Below, piece after piece: positions 26,316-35,394 of a DNA stretch of 64,000 bases. The position numbers were made by a program, and so were the translations under genes. The stretch lies in the NCBI RefSeq assembly GCF_005281475.1, contig NZ_CP040106.1, positions 4,058,501 to 4,122,500 of the forward strand, written 5' to 3'. How positions within the stretch are numbered: the first letter of the stretch is position 1; the number at the start of each line of letters is the position of its first letter. This DNA comes from Echinicola rosea. Its GTDB lineage: Bacteria > Bacteroidota > Bacteroidia > Cytophagales > Cyclobacteriaceae. A model generated the notes under the pieces. The model was not told the origin of the DNA, ran no database searches, and saw nothing but the letters and a program-made list of their open reading frames with translations.

Positions 26316-27809
26316 TCACTGCTTAAATGTCACTTTAAAAGCGTGGGCATAATTTCCATGTTTGGCATTGGGCAATTGTATCATCAGGGCTTCATCCGTT
26401 CTTTGCCAACTAAGCTGCTGGTTATCGCCCAATAGCTGTATAGAACTGATTTGCTGATCCAAATAGCCTTCAGCCTTGCCCAAACTCCGGACCGTAAGGC
26501 TATCACTTGGCCAGCCCAAAACAGTTATGTACAAATGGTTGTCTTTTGTCGTAAACCGGATATCTTTTGATGTAGCCGGAGGATTTTTATGCTCTGATAA
26601 ATGCCCTTCGGTAATTTCCTGTGGACCCTCTCCATATATTTTCCATGGCCGCGTACCGTATATGGCTTCTCCATTTACGGTTAGCCATTCTCCCAATTCA
26701 AGCAATCGGCTCTCTACTGCTTCGGGAATTTTCCCATCTGGTGTCGGAGGAATATTCAGCAACAAAGAACCGTTTTTGCTCACGACATCCACCAAAAAAT
26801 CGACGATTCTGTTGGCAGACTTATACCTTGGATTCGCAATATAGGACCACGCTTCCCAGTCAATCGAATCATCCGTAAGCCAAGGAAAATCCTTTTTCTC
26901 ACTCATTCTGGCCCGCTCCAGATCAAGAACCGCACTACCTTCTTCCATATCTTCTGATTTATAAGTACATACCACTTCTTGATCCCATTCCAAGGCCTTG
27001 TTATAATAATTAGCCAAAAACTGTTTTCTGTACTCCTCTCCAATAATGTCCATTTTATTATCAAACCAGATCATGTCCGGCTGGTAGTTATCCATCAATT
27101 CATCCAACCTGTCCAACCACTCTTGGTTAAATGCGTCGTCCGGTAACGGATCAGTTGGGGTATTCGCCATTACGAAGGTGCCTTTGGGTACTTTTGGTCC
27201 ATAGAGGCCTTCCCATTTGGGGTTACCTGCATCCACCTGCGTGTCCCAAGTAGGAAACCAACTGTACAGCCAATGTCGGTGGTAGGTAATGATGAATTTC
27301 ATTTCCTCTTCACGAATAGCCTTTTCCATTTCACCCACTATATCACGACGGGGGCCCATGTCCATGGCATCCCATTTCGTGAGCTTACTGTCCCACATCG
27401 CAAATCCATCGGCATGCTCAGCCACCGGCCCGGCAAATTGGGCACCGGCCTTCCTAAACAGTTTCGCCCAAGCACCCGCATCAAAGTTCTCCGCTGTAAA
27501 CATGGGGATGAAGTCCTTGTACCCAAATTCATCCAAAGGGCCATAGGTCTGTTCATGGTATTTCCTGATAGGATTTCCTTCGATGTACATATGATGGCTG
27601 TACCATTCCGTTTTATGGGCAGGTACGGAATAGGGTCCCCAATGAAAATAAATACCAAACTTAGCATCCTCAAACCACTCAGGAACGGGATGTTTCTGTA
27701 GGGATGACCACTCAGGCTGGTATTTTTTCTCCTCCTGTTGGGAAGACTTACAGCCCAAGAGCACCATTATGTACCCCACTGCTATTACGAATCTTTTAAC
27801 ATTTGTCAT
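26316..27809 (-). CDS. GH29 alpha-L-fucosidase, lipoprotein
   Basis: 497 residues from ATG 27809, where a lipoprotein signal begins (MTNVKRFVIAVGYIMVLLGC); the frame is open to 27836 and ATG 27818 is another option. GH29 signatures: FGIYFHWGPYSVPAHKTEWYSHHMY, the usual HHDGF appears as EHADGFAMWDS, and the probable nucleophile is Asp 250 in MIWFDNKMD. A C-terminal beta domain follows (DLYLTVLGW-like region to FKVTFKQ). Removes alpha-L-fucose from oligosaccharides. Follows the GH2 at 27895 by about 85 bp, so probably the last gene of that transcript. Pocket change at HADG may alter substrate choice. Confidence 0.94.
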   Translation of the reverse strand: MTNVKRFVIAVGYIMVLLGCKSSQQEEKKYQPEWSSLQKHPVPEWFEDAKFGIYFHWGPYSVPAHKTEWYSHHMYIEGNPIRKYHEQTYGPLDEFGYKDFIPMFTAENFDAGAWAKLFRKAGAQFAGPVAEHADGFAMWDSKLTKWDAMDMGPRRDIVGEMEKAIREEEMKFIITYHRHWLYSWFPTWDTQVDAGNPKWEGLYGPKVPKGTFVMANTPTDPLPDDAFNQEWLDRLDELMDNYQPDMIWFDNKMDIIGEEYRKQFLANYYNKALEWDQEVVCTYKSEDMEEGSAVLDLERARMSEKKDFPWLTDDSIDWEAWSYIANPRYKSANRIVDFLVDVVSKNGSLLLNIPPTPDGKIPEAVESRLLELGEWLTVNGEAIYGTRPWKIYGEGPQEITEGHLSEHKNPPATSKDIRFTTKDNHLYITVLGWPSDSLTVRSLGKAEGYLDQQISSIQLLGDNQQLSWQRTDEALMIQLPNAKHGNYAHAFKVTFKQ

Positions 27810-27894
27810 CTTTATCATTGTATTCCACCTTATCATTTTTTACCTAGGTTTTCAAAACCTTATACTGACGCCCTTCTCTCCACATAGGGAATTT

Positions 27895-30822
27895 TTAGTA
27901 TTTAGAAAACCACTCAGACAACTGGAACCCATTTAGCCAGATACCTTTACCTTCATGACCATTGATATAGACCACGGACTCCCTTCCTTCTTCTACCTTA
28001 ATATAAACCGTGGCTATCCCAGGTTTGGCATCTTGCATGTTCTTTCCTTCCGTTACTTTCACTACTTCCTCGGATTGGTCACTTTTGACCGTCAATGAAC
28101 GATCATGGGGAATATCCAAGATCCTGATATGCTTTAATTTCTCTTTGTTCGGATCCATTTCATCAGAGTTGCTTTGAGGCGCATGATGCCAAGTCTTTAA
28201 CTGGTAAGTACCAGCAGGCAAGCCTGAAAAAGTAAGCTGAATGCCCTTATCATCGATACCAAGAAGACCGTCTCCATAGACAAATCCATATTTGCCAATG
28301 ACATTCATTTCTCCAAGCCATCTGATGATGCCGTCCTCACTGGCAGTAGCGACCCTGACAGAAGCTTCTGGAAATTCCGGAATTTCATATTGTGAAGTTT
28401 CATCTTCCTTCCCCAACCAATACTTCCATCCAAACTGAACCAATTGGTCGTTGGCTCCTATGTCCACATTTGTAGAAGTAAAATCATATATCGGTTTGGC
28501 TTGTGATATAATCCAATTCGGGTCGTTGGGCACTAGCTGTACACTGGCCATCCCTGACTCGAGTCCTTTTGCTGAGGCTTTGATGGTGACAGTACCCGGT
28601 ACCTTCCCGGCCCTGACCAGTGCAGGAGCCACCCCATACTCGGTAAACATCGGATTGGCATTAATATCCTTGCTGTCTCCGATTATTGAAGCATCGCCTT
28701 CCACAGAAAACCGCACTTTGCCATCATAATCCCTGACCACAGTACCGTTTTCATCGACCACCTTTGCATAGGTCATCAATATATCTGATCCATCTGCGGT
28801 AAAATCCCTTCCTACAGTATCCACCTCCAACACAATCTTGCTTGCCTTTTTGGGTGTCCTCCGGACAAAGGAAACAGGGTCTCCATCGCTATTGGCTGCT
28901 ACTGCTTTTAATGTTCCCTCTTCATACGTGACATCATTGAATACAAACGGGGCATGGTGCAGACCAATGAAGGCAGTGTCCTGAGAAGGCTTCTTTCTAG
29001 CTATTTCTTTTTCATTCACATACAGCACCACTTCAGACGCATTACTGAATACGGTGATACTGTCCGTTCCCGCGGTCCAATCTTGTGGAATATAGATAAA
29101 AGGCTCCTCTTTCATCTCTGCTTTATACCAATGCAGATCTGGCCGTGGATACCTAAAAATGGTCATAGCTCCACTTCGTGTCCTGTCTATGGGGTCATTG
29201 GCCTTATCATGGCTAGGGTGAAAAGTATAGTAGGCATGCGCCGTCCAAGAAATCAGTCCCGTCATCAAGGAATCAGCCCGAAAAGGAGCCAGGGCTTTAG
29301 GACCTGCATGGCCTTCCATCGCAAACATCGGTTCAGACCGGTCCCAAATAAAAGGCCCATACAGCATATTGGCATTGATATCTGTAAGGCCAGAAGACTG
29401 CCATCCGGTCCACCGGGCTCCTTGTGAGGCCGTTAAACGCGTAGGGTCTTCTTGCTTTGCGGTATTGTGCACCCTTGGCACATACCCGCGGTGGTTGATC
29501 CCTCCTCCCCAAATCACTACGGATGGATGGTTGCGGTGATTACGGATCATGGTCCGCTCGGCTTTTTCGAAATTCTCCCACCATTGTGGGCTTTTGCTCA
29601 TATCAATCCAAGAAGGAGCCTCCTCATACACCAAGATCCCTAACCGGTCACAAGCATCCAAAATAGCATCATCCTGTGGGTAGTGGGCCGTCCTCATGAC
29701 ATTAAAACCAAACTCCTTGAATTGGAGCATGTCCTTATAGTGTAGAGAATTGGGCACCGCATCACCGACATACGGGTATTGCTGATGGCGGTTAAAACCA
29801 ATGAGCTCTATGGGTTTTCCATTGAGGATAAAACCCTGCTGCGGATCCAGCTCGAATTTCCTAATGCCCAGATTATTTTCTACATAATCCACCGTCTGGT
29901 CATTCACCACCACCACGGAGTTGACCCGATATAGGTAAGGGTTATCGATATCCCACAACTGAACATTATCTTCCAAACTTCCTATTTGATTATACTGATA
30001 GGATTGCCCTGCAGGAATCTTGGCAGTTTGGGTCAAACGCATCACGACCATGCCTTCTTGATCTATAATCCTTGTCAAAACCTTGGTTTCTACAGGTTCG
30101 GGCAGGTCATTTTTTACGGATGTCTTTACATTGATCGTGGCATTCCTATTTACAGGATCCACTGTAGGCGTGGTAATGGTCACCCCGGAAGTCATCGATT
30201 CCCAATTGAATCCTACGTGAACGGAGTGGGTCTGGACAAGGTAAACATCCCGATACAAGCCACTGAACTTTACGTAATCAAATGGCCCTGGATCTGGCGG
30301 AACCGCCTCGTTGCGGCGGTTGTCGACCAAAAGGGTAATTTGATTGGAAGTCCCCTTCTCCACATGATCTGTAATATCAAAATGAAACGGTGTATATCCG
30401 CCTACCTCATGTTTTCCCACATGCTTTCCATTCACCCATAAATCCGTCACCTGATGGGCTCCCTCAAACTCCAGGTACACTTTTTTGTCATTTTCGGGAA
30501 CATTGACCTGCCTTCTGTACCAGCCCACTTCCCGGTGAAATTCCAACTGTGTTTTTTCATCCTGCATCCCATCCAATGAAAGGGAAGTCAAGGATAAGGT
30601 GTGGGGCAAGGTGACGGTTTCCCAAGAGCTGTCATCATAGCTTGCTCCGTAAAAACCTCCCTCTGGATCACCTAAATGAAATTTCCAATCCTGATTGATA
30701 GTGCTTTTGCTGCGGTCAGTGGACGGAAAGCCATGGGGTAGGGTTTGTGCCTGAACACCATTGTCCCAAATACCCCAGGTCAATATCAGCAAGACCAGCA
30801 TGCTATTTTTCAAATCTTTCAT
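27895..30822 (-). CDS. GH2-family protein with altered acid/base site and malectin-like tail
   Basis: 975 residues with a signal peptide ending NGVQA-Q. Sugar-binding jelly roll (about 40-200), Ig-like domain (205-320) and TIM barrel (325-600) as in GH2 beta-galactosidases. The expected nucleophile is kept (PMFAMEGHAG, E503). The acid/base motif W-S-x-G-N-E reads W-G-G-G-I-N (438-443), so the catalytic Glu is missing. Later come GH2-C-like and invasin-like beta domains, then a malectin-like carbohydrate-binding domain (about 815-970). Either another residue serves as acid, or the enzyme uses an unusual (perhaps anionic) substrate, or it only binds. Lies between repeat copy 4 and GH29. Confidence 0.9.
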   Translation of the reverse strand: MKDLKNSMLVLLILTWGIWDNGVQAQTLPHGFPSTDRSKSTINQDWKFHLGDPEGGFYGASYDDSSWETVTLPHTLSLTSLSLDGMQDEKTQLEFHREVGWYRRQVNVPENDKKVYLEFEGAHQVTDLWVNGKHVGKHEVGGYTPFHFDITDHVEKGTSNQITLLVDNRRNEAVPPDPGPFDYVKFSGLYRDVYLVQTHSVHVGFNWESMTSGVTITTPTVDPVNRNATINVKTSVKNDLPEPVETKVLTRIIDQEGMVVMRLTQTAKIPAGQSYQYNQIGSLEDNVQLWDIDNPYLYRVNSVVVVNDQTVDYVENNLGIRKFELDPQQGFILNGKPIELIGFNRHQQYPYVGDAVPNSLHYKDMLQFKEFGFNVMRTAHYPQDDAILDACDRLGILVYEEAPSWIDMSKSPQWWENFEKAERTMIRNHRNHPSVVIWGGGINHRGYVPRVHNTAKQEDPTRLTASQGARWTGWQSSGLTDINANMLYGPFIWDRSEPMFAMEGHAGPKALAPFRADSLMTGLISWTAHAYYTFHPSHDKANDPIDRTRSGAMTIFRYPRPDLHWYKAEMKEEPFIYIPQDWTAGTDSITVFSNASEVVLYVNEKEIARKKPSQDTAFIGLHHAPFVFNDVTYEEGTLKAVAANSDGDPVSFVRRTPKKASKIVLEVDTVGRDFTADGSDILMTYAKVVDENGTVVRDYDGKVRFSVEGDASIIGDSKDINANPMFTEYGVAPALVRAGKVPGTVTIKASAKGLESGMASVQLVPNDPNWIISQAKPIYDFTSTNVDIGANDQLVQFGWKYWLGKEDETSQYEIPEFPEASVRVATASEDGIIRWLGEMNVIGKYGFVYGDGLLGIDDKGIQLTFSGLPAGTYQLKTWHHAPQSNSDEMDPNKEKLKHIRILDIPHDRSLTVKSDQSEEVVKVTEGKNMQDAKPGIATVYIKVEEGRESVVYINGHEGKGIWLNGFQLSEWFSKY

Positions 30823-30858
30823 CTGCCGTTTTATGTTAACTCGTTTATTACTTGTTTT

Positions 30859-31034
30859 TTAAACCCGGATTATGCGTTGGGAATCGTAGTGAGAGCTGAA
30901 AGTGCAAGAAAATCAGTTAGTTTGGAGGCATTAGCGTAGCACCGCTACGCTAATGCCGAAAACTAAAGTGAAACGACTGATTTTGAAGCAGTTTCAGGTC
31001 GCAACAGATAGGCTAATGCATATTCCGGGTTAAA
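30859..31034. repeat. MITE-like palindromic intergenic repeat, copy 4
   Basis: Reverse-orientation near-duplicate of copy 2. Ends TTAAACCCGGATTATGCGTT and AATGCATATTCCGGGTTAAA. Interior has a perfect hairpin GCATTAGCGTAGC...GCTACGCTAATGC. Sits between sulfatase (stop 31054) and GH2 (start 30822); no other promoter-like signal is visible in the gap. Confidence 0.85.
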
Positions 31035-31053
31035 TCCTTTCTTCTGGCCGTAT

Positions 31054-32604
31054 TCACTGGTAATAATCCCAAAAATCATATTCCATACCCAGCTGGGATT
31101 TGTTGTCATTCAGCTTTTCGGCCATTGCTTTCATTTCTTTTTGAAGCTCTTTGACTTTATCAGAATAGTTGGGGTTTATCGCTAAATTATTTATCTCCCA
31201 AGGGTCTTTGGCGATGTTGAAGAGTTGGGTCACCTTAGACCCCGCCTGAAATCCCCCTAATTCCTTATTGCTATCTCTTGCCCTGACATACTCAATTAAT
31301 TTGTAATCGCCTTTTCTGTATGCCCTTTGAAATTGCCGATAGGCATGGTAGGTATGATCCCGCACACTTTCTTCTTCTCCTATGATGATAGTGGCTAAAC
31401 TTTTGCCGTCTATGTTCTTTGGTACGGGGACGCCTGTAAGCTCTCCCAGGGTGGGTAAGATATCATGGATATAGGCAAAGGCCTGCTCCCTTCTGCCTCT
31501 TGCCCGAACTGCCCCTCCGCTGAACACAAAAGGCACGTGAATTCCATCTTCATCGTATAGATTTTGTTTTCCCATCAAGCCATGATTGCCTACTGCCAAT
31601 CCACTGTCACCTACCAACACGATAATCGTATTCTTATACTTTCCATTGGCCTTTAAGGCATTTACTACTTTCCCTATCTGGGCATCCATGTGACTAATGA
31701 TGGCGTAATAGTCCGCTAGCTCCTCTTTCATCCTATCCTCTGTCCTTGGCCAAGGGGCCAATTCCTCATCCCGCAAAAACATATGGCCATTATCAAAGCC
31801 ATGCATGGGCATATAAGAGGGAAGGAGATGGATTTGATCAGTAGGATAGGCATTTCTGAATTCCCTAGGTGCTTGTCTTGGGTCGTGGGGTGCATGAAAA
31901 GCCAAATACATTAAAAAGGGGGGCTTTTTATCGTACTCTTCCAAGAACTTTTTGGCTTCATGTGCATATATCTTGGAAGTATGGGGACCTTGATCCTCGG
32001 TAGCAATAGGTCCACGAGGCCCTACCCCTTCCAGCCCTTTCCGGTACCACTTGCCTTGATGGTCGGTCTTGATCACATATCCCTTCTCAAGCGGGTACTC
32101 TCCACTAGGATCCCAGTCCCACAGGGGCATACGAAAGTGGTCTTCCAAATACATGCCTCTGCTCATCAATGCCGCCCCACTATCAAATGACCTTACCAAA
32201 GAAGCATTGTCTTGGTGCCACTTGCCTATGATATAGGCATAATAACCTGATTTCCTGAACACCTCTCCTAGGGTGGGATGATTTGCCGGAATCGTATGGC
32301 CCGCTCCCTTTAGGTTAAAAACATTCCGGCCAGTCAACAGCATGGCCCTGCTCGCAACGCAGGTAGCTCCCGTAAATGCCCCCATCAGGTACGCCCTGTC
32401 AAAGGACACCCCTTCCTCCACCAGCCTATCCATATTTGGCGTATCGACCTGCCCATCCATCAAGGCTCCTACCCCAGAATACCGATGATCATCCGTATAG
32501 ATAACGACCACATTAGGCCTGTTCTGCCCCTGCAAATCGAATGCAACCAGCAAGCCGAAGCTAATCAAGAGCCCGATATAATAACCAGTTCCTTTAGTCT
32601 TCAT
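31054..32604 (-). CDS. Secreted type I sulfatase
   Basis: 516 residues, signal peptide up to FDLQG-Q. Motifs: VVVIYTDDHRYSG, C-V-A-S-R with formylglycine Cys at 82 (Ala form), IGKWHQD, RDEELAPWPRTEDR, HMDAQIGKVV and VGDSGLAVGNHGLMGKQNLYDEDG. Shares motif order with the sulfatase at 3953, so likely a paralogue. Its ATG overlaps the GH28 stop by 11 bp, which ties it to the five-gene run 38469-31054. Expected to remove sulfate from the polysaccharide or its fragments; position unknown. Repeat copy 4 follows the stop. Confidence 0.95.
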   Translation of the reverse strand: MKTKGTGYYIGLLISFGLLVAFDLQGQNRPNVVVIYTDDHRYSGVGALMDGQVDTPNMDRLVEEGVSFDRAYLMGAFTGATCVASRAMLLTGRNVFNLKGAGHTIPANHPTLGEVFRKSGYYAYIIGKWHQDNASLVRSFDSGAALMSRGMYLEDHFRMPLWDWDPSGEYPLEKGYVIKTDHQGKWYRKGLEGVGPRGPIATEDQGPHTSKIYAHEAKKFLEEYDKKPPFLMYLAFHAPHDPRQAPREFRNAYPTDQIHLLPSYMPMHGFDNGHMFLRDEELAPWPRTEDRMKEELADYYAIISHMDAQIGKVVNALKANGKYKNTIIVLVGDSGLAVGNHGLMGKQNLYDEDGIHVPFVFSGGAVRARGRREQAFAYIHDILPTLGELTGVPVPKNIDGKSLATIIIGEEESVRDHTYHAYRQFQRAYRKGDYKLIEYVRARDSNKELGGFQAGSKVTQLFNIAKDPWEINNLAINPNYSDKVKELQKEMKAMAEKLNDNKSQLGMEYDFWDYYQ

Positions 32605-34003
32605 CTTTAATTGTTTTTATAGTAGGTCTGATGACGTTATTTAACCAGACGGCCTCCCTATATTCATACCCTTTCACCTCGAAGGTCAATCTTTTGGCTT
32701 TTAGGGATTCCACATGCTGCGCCACCAGCCCAAATGAAGGAAGTACCCCGAAAAAACTAAATTCCGGATATCGCTCTGGCATAGTGGGAATTTCCAATTG
32801 GCGCTGCGAATATTTTCCACCTCCAGGTGTGGATATATGTATATTTTTTAATTTGACTGATTCTATTAGGTGGTCTTTTGTGCCAGTTATAAAAATTGCC
32901 GTTGGTGGGTCTATCCTTAACGAGTCATTTGACCGTATTCCTGCTTCAATATTCTTGATAGATACCTTCCTTACACTTCCGGTAGACTGGGGCGGTGCAC
33001 CCCGATAGGTACGGCTGCGCTCGCCCAACCTTATAAAAACCGGCATCTCGGTATTGATCATTTTTACGCTATTGATATTGATGTGGTGAATATTGGCGCC
33101 ATCTACTGATAATATTTTTATTCCACCACCCTTGGTATCAGCAATGGTACAGTTTTTAACTGATATATGATGAAAATCCCCCATGGACTCAGTACCAAAT
33201 TTTAAGGCTCCCCAATCGCTCTTCAACCAACAATCTCGTACTTTGATATGATGTGAGGGGATCAGACTGGTAGACTTTATGCAGATAGCATCATCCCCTG
33301 TATCTATTTTACAGTTTTTTATCTTCACCCTATGGCTAGAATCCAAGTCAATTCCGTCGTTATTTTTATGGGCATGGCTATAGATGGTTACATCCTCTAC
33401 GTGGATTTGGGAAGACTGATAAAAATGGCAGGTCCAAGCAGCTGGCTGTCGCAGGTGCACTCCTTCGATTTGGATATGCTTACTCTGTACAAATCGCAAA
33501 AGAAATGGTCTATTCCCCATTAACTTTCCAAAATCAACTCGATCAACTCCTTGGTCCGTCATGTAATTTTCCAAAATTGTTTTTTGGAAATTCTCTCCCC
33601 TACCATCAATGGTCCCTTCCCCCACTATGGCCACATTCTCCACCCCAAGGGCTCCAATCAAACATTTCCCCCTGGTCTGTCCAGTGGCGTCTACAAAAGT
33701 ATCGATGCTTTTGTAATCCCTTGGATCTTGGCTACCCCATATTTTGGCACCTTCTTGGAGCATTAGCGTAATGTCATCCTGAAGGATTAAAGTCCCGGTG
33801 ACAAAGTTTCCTCTAGGCACCACCACGATCCCGCCTCCATTCTTTGCCTGATGGTCGATGGCTTCTTGGATAAATACCGTGTTGATGGTCCCACCATCTC
33901 CTATCGCTCCAAAATCCAAAATGGACACGATGCCATCAGCATACAATCCTCCGGGGAAATGCATCCATAACAAAACTCCCATTAGCACTTTACAGGCCTT
34001 CAT
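32594..34003 (-). CDS. GH28-fold (polygalacturonase-like) beta-helix hydrolase
   Basis: 469 residues, secreted (signal near FPGGLYA-D). Opens with the GH28/pectate-lyase-type ILDFGAIGDGGTINTVFIQEAI. The catalytic acid region reads NNDGIDLDS and DTGDDAICIKS, matching the NxD and GDD signatures. The later GHG element is replaced by SDWGALKFGTES, so the usual His is absent. Typical members cleave galacturonan or related uronate backbones; here a uronate or other acidic unit of a sulfated glycan is plausible. Overlaps the neighbouring GH28 by 4 bp (34000-34003) and the sulfatase by 11 bp. Confidence 0.9.
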   Translation of the reverse strand: MKACKVLMGVLLWMHFPGGLYADGIVSILDFGAIGDGGTINTVFIQEAIDHQAKNGGGIVVVPRGNFVTGTLILQDDITLMLQEGAKIWGSQDPRDYKSIDTFVDATGQTRGKCLIGALGVENVAIVGEGTIDGRGENFQKTILENYMTDQGVDRVDFGKLMGNRPFLLRFVQSKHIQIEGVHLRQPAAWTCHFYQSSQIHVEDVTIYSHAHKNNDGIDLDSSHRVKIKNCKIDTGDDAICIKSTSLIPSHHIKVRDCWLKSDWGALKFGTESMGDFHHISVKNCTIADTKGGGIKILSVDGANIHHININSVKMINTEMPVFIRLGERSRTYRGAPPQSTGSVRKVSIKNIEAGIRSNDSLRIDPPTAIFITGTKDHLIESVKLKNIHISTPGGGKYSQRQLEIPTMPERYPEFSFFGVLPSFGLVAQHVESLKAKRLTFEVKGYEYREAVWLNNVIRPTIKTIKDED

Positions 34004-35394
34004 CTTATTTCCACTCCTTTTTCGTTGGTCACTAAATCGTAATTTTGATAAACACTATCTATGTGGTAATGCCGGACGTCCTCCAGAACTACCGCCGGTC
34101 GCTGTTCGGGTGATTTCACTTGTAGGTTTACCCCTTCCAACCTCACCCCACTTACATGACGCAAATAAAAAGCAGATGCCGGTAAAGTGCCTACCAAGTG
34201 GAACTCTGGCCACCATCCATCCAACACTTCCAATGTATATTCTGGCAAATCGACCCGATTGGCATCTTCTTCATTTCCACCGCCAGGGTGGACAAAATGG
34301 ATATTTGAAAAACTTACATCTTCGATCGGGTGCCCGGGCATCCCCGTAATAAAAAAACATGAATTTTTATCCATTTCAGCATTATCAATGGTCAAATGAT
34401 CAAATGAAAACCCCTTCATCGCTTCCATAGGGTACATCTCCTCTGGTGCATCCACATAGGCTTTTTGCTGGGCAAAAGTCATAAAAACTGGCCTTGGTAC
34501 ATTTTTCATCACCAAGTTGTTAAACACCATGTTTTTCATGGCACCACCTTCATTCATTTGAATTTTCAAGCCCGCATCCTGGATATTTCTAAAGGTACAG
34601 TTGGAAACCGTCACCGATTCAAAATCTCCTCGGGACAATAATCCAATGCGCATTCCCGCCCACTTTGATGTAAACACACAATTGGTAACGGTGATGTCTC
34701 GACAGGGGACATCAGGCCGGGACGCTTGAAGGCAGATGGAATCATCACTGGTATCGAAAGAGGAATTGGATACGCGCACATTTTGGCAGCCATCGAAATC
34801 CAATCCGTCTCCGTTATGGTTGACTCGGCTAGTGATGGTAATGCCCTCCACCACAATATTTTTACAATATAACCAAGCAGAAGTCCAAGCTGCGGGGTGT
34901 TGCAGCGTGACTGCCCTCATCGTAATGTCCTTGCAACTTAAAAACCTGATCAGCATGGGTCTACCTGTCTTCCGGTTGAAGTACCGGGGATGCCCATTTC
35001 CATCAATGGTCCCGTTACCTTCGATCCCAAAATCCTCCGCATCCTTTGCAAAAATGAGACAACGATCCATATGAGGTTCGTTTTTGTACATGTTTTTATG
35101 GGTATCTTCACTATAATCCGCTATATCAGGACTTCCCAGCAATACAGCCCCCCGCTCTATGTAAAGGGTGACATGGCTTTTGAGAAAAATGGTACCCACC
35201 AACACCGTATATCCACTGGGTATAATGACTTTCCCTCCACCATTCTTATGGCAGCTATCTATTGCCGCTTGTACGGATTCCGTATCCAGCTGCTTCCCAT
35301 CACCAATGGCGCCATGATCTCGTACATCATAGTCTATGGCATAGGCTGCCAAGCACAGGAAAAAGCTGCAATATATTGACAATACCACTTTCAT
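34000..35394 (-). CDS. GH28-fold beta-helix hydrolase, second copy
   Basis: 464 residues, signal peptide ending LCLAAYA-I. Begins DYDVRDHGAIGDGKQLDTESVQAAI. Acid signatures NHNGDGLDFDG and DTSDDSICLQAS are kept, with Ser replacing Gly in GDD. The GHG element is again absent (TSKWAGMRIGLLSRG). Overlaps sulfatase 35391 by 4 bp and the first GH28 by 4 bp (ATGA both times), so the three are translationally coupled. Only moderately like its neighbour, so probably a different linkage rather than a recent duplicate. Cell location outside the cytoplasm; substrate unknown. Confidence 0.9.
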   Translation of the reverse strand: MKVVLSIYCSFFLCLAAYAIDYDVRDHGAIGDGKQLDTESVQAAIDSCHKNGGGKVIIPSGYTVLVGTIFLKSHVTLYIERGAVLLGSPDIADYSEDTHKNMYKNEPHMDRCLIFAKDAEDFGIEGNGTIDGNGHPRYFNRKTGRPMLIRFLSCKDITMRAVTLQHPAAWTSAWLYCKNIVVEGITITSRVNHNGDGLDFDGCQNVRVSNSSFDTSDDSICLQASRPDVPCRDITVTNCVFTSKWAGMRIGLLSRGDFESVTVSNCTFRNIQDAGLKIQMNEGGAMKNMVFNNLVMKNVPRPVFMTFAQQKAYVDAPEEMYPMEAMKGFSFDHLTIDNAEMDKNSCFFITGMPGHPIEDVSFSNIHFVHPGGGNEEDANRVDLPEYTLEVLDGWWPEFHLVGTLPASAFYLRHVSGVRLEGVNLQVKSPEQRPAVVLEDVRHYHIDSVYQNYDLVTNEKGVEIR

